From assembly GCA_023213395.1 (NCBI GenBank), contig CM041465.1, forward strand, positions 233,499,741-233,563,740: DNA of 64,000 nt. The letters run 5' to 3'. The stretch comes from Cycas panzhihuaensis (Eukaryota; Cycadophyta). How positions within the stretch are numbered: position 1 is the first letter of the stretch; the number at the start of each line of letters is the position of its first letter. The translations under genes were made by a program, and so were the position numbers. Shown piece after piece: positions 61,775 through 64,000 of the stretch. The notes under the pieces were generated by a model. It was not told the DNA's origin and did no database searches. It saw only the letters and a program-made list of their open reading frames with translations.

Positions 61775-61974
61775 TCTTACAAACCACCTTAAATGAAGTA
61801 ATCAACCAACCATTATCAAAAGATCTTGTTGAATGGTTGCAACTATTCATGAAAGAGCCCTGTTGTGTGCATATAAATATGTCCCAATTATAACATTCAT
61901 CATCACTTATTTTATCAAACAAATTATTTGGTCTAGTGCAATCATTTTCTCAAGTTACGAAAATGTTTGTAATA
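61775..61974 (+). repeat. 3' LTR of element F
   Basis: 200 bp, TCTTACAAACCACC to TTTGTAATA; both ends carry substitutions relative to TGTTAC...GCAACA. Confidence 0.9.
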
Positions 61975-61979
61975 GAGTG

Positions 61980-62253
61980 AAGGAGGACCTTGGAGGTTTG
62001 GATGTTTGACAAGTATCAAACATCAAAACTATGCCCTTTGCATGTGGGACAAGTCCCCTTGGGCTCTCTTTATAAGCAAAAGTACATGAAGGTACATTGA
62101 CCCATAAGTTATAACATTATGTCACTAGAAAGAATGTGAGTGTGTACTTTATCACATTAGGTGAGAAGTCACCCTTACATAAAGTTATATAAAGTACATC
62201 AATTTTACAATATAAAGTACAATACTTAATGTGTAAACATAAACGTCTTAACA
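61980..62253 (-). repeat. 5' LTR of copia E, second piece
   Basis: Continues the LTR interrupted at 47845 and ends GTCTTAACA. It matches the second half of 37377-37964 and is repeated at 62855-63129. Confidence 0.92.
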
Positions 62254-64000
62254 AAAGTTGCATTGAATTTTATTCATTTGTCTATAAATAATAATATAGA
62301 TCAAAATATTGATTCAACTGCTACTTCTAAAGAAGTTTGGGATATCATTTTATCACTATATGAAAGACAAGATGATGTTCATATTGTAATGTTAAGAGCC
62401 AAATTGTTTAGCTTACAATTTGTAGAGCCCATGGCGACATATTTATCCTTTGTAAAAGCAATCAATAATGAATTGACCACACTTGGAAAACTAGCATCAA
62501 ATGAAGACCTTATTACAATTACTCTTCATGCTCTTCCACATCAGATGATTATGATATCCTTTTATCAGTAACAGGTGACAACAGACCAATCATTATTTCA
62601 ATCATGTTTCGAGGACAAAACATTTCAAGGAGGGGTTCTTGTTACAAACCACCTTAAATGAAGTAATCAACCAATCATTATCAAAAGGTCTTGTTGAATG
62701 GTTGCAACTATTCATGAAAGAGCCCTATTGTGTGCATATAAATATGTCTCAATTGTAACATTCATCACTTATTTTATCAAACAAATTATTTGGTCTAGTG
62801 CAATCATTTAAATCAGTCATCCTCTCAAGTTACAAAAAGGTCCATAACAAAGTGAAGGAGGACCTTGGAGGTTTGAATGTTGGACAAGTATCAAACATCC
62901 AAGCTATGCCCTTTGCATGTGGGACAAGTGCCCCTTGGGCTCTCTTTGTGAGCAAAAGTACATGAAGGTACATCAACCCTTAAGTTATAACATTATGTCA
63001 CTAGAAAGAATGTGGGTGTGTACTTTATCACATTAGGTGATAAGACACCCTTACATAAAGTTATATAAAGTACATCAATTTTACAATATAAAGTACAGTA
63101 CTTAATGTGTAAACATAAAGGTCTTAACAAAAGTTGCATTGAATTTTATTCATTTGTCTATAAATAATTATGTAGATCAAAATATTGATTCAATTGCTAC
63201 TTCTAAAAAAGCTCGGGATATCATTTTATCATTATATGAAAGACGAGATGATGTTCATATTGTAATGTTAAAAGCCAAATTGTTTAGCTTACAATTTGTA
63301 GAGCCCATGGCAGCATATGTATCCTTTGTAAAAGCAATCAACAATCAATTGACCACACCTGGCAAGCCAACATCAAATTAAGACCTTGTTACAACTACTC
63401 TTCATGCTCTTCCAAAGGACTACAACGGCTTCATCTTCGACATTTCCTGGAATGGCACATTGCCAAGCTTGACTTTTAATGAGGTGGAGAGATTTTTGTT
63501 GCAAAAAGAGGAGATTTGCTAAAATGAAGTAGGATCATCAAGCACTTTCACTATAAAGCACAACGGTAAATAGCCCATGGCTTCCAAGTAAAATTTTCAA
63601 AAGAAATTTAGCAACTTGAATGTTAATGGTGGAAAAGCAAAATTAGTCACTTGTTATTATTGTGGCAAAGTCAGCCACATTCAATTGGAATGTAGGAAGA
63701 AACAAAATGGCATGCATTAGCAACAATAACAACAACTACCCCCACCTAGACCAAATTGACGGGGCTATCGAGGAGGCCATCATAACAACCAACATTGGGC
63801 ATATCATGGTGGTAATCAAGGCCACACTGCACAACATAATCAAATGATAAACTATTTTGTGCATATGGTGGTTGAAGCGACCAACTTCCTTTATCATTTG
63901 TTGACTTCCAAAATTGTCCATGAAAAGTTTGCTGAAAAGTTACTTTTGGTAACAAGAGTACAAAAAATAGTAATTACATCAGTCAAAATGGACAATGGAT
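62254..64000 (+). pseudogene. copia D gag, C-terminal part, partly duplicated, cut by the window edge
   Basis: The gag resumes as VALNFIHLSINNNIDQNIDS and reads SKEVWDIILSLYERQDDVHI, UBN2 gag, to about 62540, where the tandem duplication restarts at F's tail. The second copy (63130 onward) has one stop near 63380 and continues HALPKDYNGFIFDISWNGTL, EVERFLLQKEE, then a CCHC knuckle CYYCGKVSHIQLEC with all ligands at 63654-63695, followed by a Q-, N- and G-rich tract. The window ends before protease. Stops in the second copy show it is inactive. Confidence 0.88.

Larger units (their letters stand above)
47846..61974 (+). mobile_element. LTR retrotransposon F carrying a host BRCT gene segment
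   Basis: The 5' LTR is 47846-48089 and the 3' LTR 61775-61974. The target duplication is AAGTG (47841-47845) against GAGTG (61975-61979). A duplicated copy of the right junction at 62850-62854 still reads AAGTG. The primer site AATGGTATTAGAGC follows the 5' LTR (48090) and a PPT (AAGGAGGGGGTC, 61762-61773) precedes the 3' LTR. Just before the PPT the frame reads QSC-EDETFQGGG, which resembles the end of a gypsy pol. No other gag or pol of its own was found, and a BRCT-domain gene segment occupies the interior. Two further elements (I and H) sit inside it. Confidence 0.85.
37377..62253 (-). mobile_element. Ty1/copia element E, expanded by nested insertions
   Basis: The left LTR is 37377-37964 (588 bp). 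The right LTR is in two pieces, 47539-47845 and 61980-62253, because element F inserted into it. The target duplication is GAAGT (37372-37376) against AAAGT (62254-62258), inside the gag of D. The primer site (plus GCTCTAATACCAAA, 47525-47538) adjoins the right LTR and the PPT (plus CCCCACCTTA, 37965-37974) the left LTR, so E reads leftward. E's Q-rich CCHC region resembles that of D, so a family member inserted into a relative. Confidence 0.92.
61683..63410 (+). repeat. tandem duplication of about 0.87 kb spanning the F, E and D junctions
   Basis: Unit 1 (61683 to about 62540) and unit 2 (62548 to about 63410) each contain, in order, the F pol tail and PPT, the F 3' LTR (61775-61974; 62640-62849), the second piece of E's LTR (61980-62253; 62855-63129), the AAAGT target duplication of E, and part of D's gag. 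The offset is 865 bp at the start and 876 bp in gag. Both nested insertions must therefore predate the duplication. Confidence 0.93.

Noticed and set aside
7489-64000. Search for villin exons 14 onward (G5-G6 and headpiece)
   Set aside because: I looked for the NSYDCFLLQSG-like and WVGN-like strings and the headpiece on the plus strand and saw none. Everything I could identify here is transposon-derived.

Overview
The window is nuclear DNA of a seed plant. It holds one intact-looking plant gene (a villin with canonical GT-AG introns), and almost everything else is old, mutated, nested plant retrotransposons. Long introns, the absence of any second intact gene over more than 56 kb, and heavy transition-type decay of the elements suggest a large genome. 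A gymnosperm is my best guess, but that is inference and not shown by the sequence.

Layout. 1-2009: left-truncated Ty1/copia element (minus strand). 3105-7488: the first 13 coding exons (539 codons, gelsolin repeats G1-G4 and the start of G5) of a plant villin, open and in frame throughout. No later villin exon was found to the right, so the gene either continues past 64 kb through a very long intron or has been cut. 8258-8437: small tandem repeats. 8850-9640: decayed hAT-type transposase (BED finger plus DUF659-like region). 10166-26872: a triple nest. A non-autonomous LTR element (target duplication GAGAG) is invaded by a minus-strand L1-type LINE (12822-25893, poly-T at its left end, 12-bp target duplication), which is invaded by a minus-strand copia element (17787-22880, target duplication CTTGA). 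27213-31404: two minus-strand copia fragments, one with an LTR that has a PPT on one side and a PBS on the other. 31476-36023: an inverted repeat pair enclosing a plus-strand copia fragment and an LTR fragment. 37153-64000: a second deep nest. A copia gag (D) is split by copia E (37377-62253, TSD GAAGT/AAAGT). E carries copia G (41380-45195, RT deleted) and a solo-LTR candidate (46297-46695). E's right LTR is split by LTR element F (47846-61974, TSD AAGTG). F carries a piece of a host BRCT-domain gene. The BRCT piece is split by a non-autonomous LTR element I (51406-55286, two 492-bp LTRs), and F also carries copia H (56199-61382, TSD TAATC). Finally a tandem duplication of about 0.87 kb copied the F/E/D junctions.

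How it fits together. No retroelement here looks autonomous: each shows stops, frameshifts, deletions or changed catalytic residues. Five copies (left edge, 28.96-31.40, 31.89-35.09, 41.38-45.20 and 56.20-61.38 kb) belong to one short-LTR copia family with two zinc knuckles, a tRNA-iMet-type primer site and an AAGAGAGGG polypurine tract. Target duplications allow most of the insertions to be ordered in time. The most unusual items are the BRCT gene fragment inside an LTR element, the duplication that preserved an original target duplication better than the first copy did, the LTR with PBS and PPT on opposite sides, and the LTR ends built from PBS-like 30/35-bp units.
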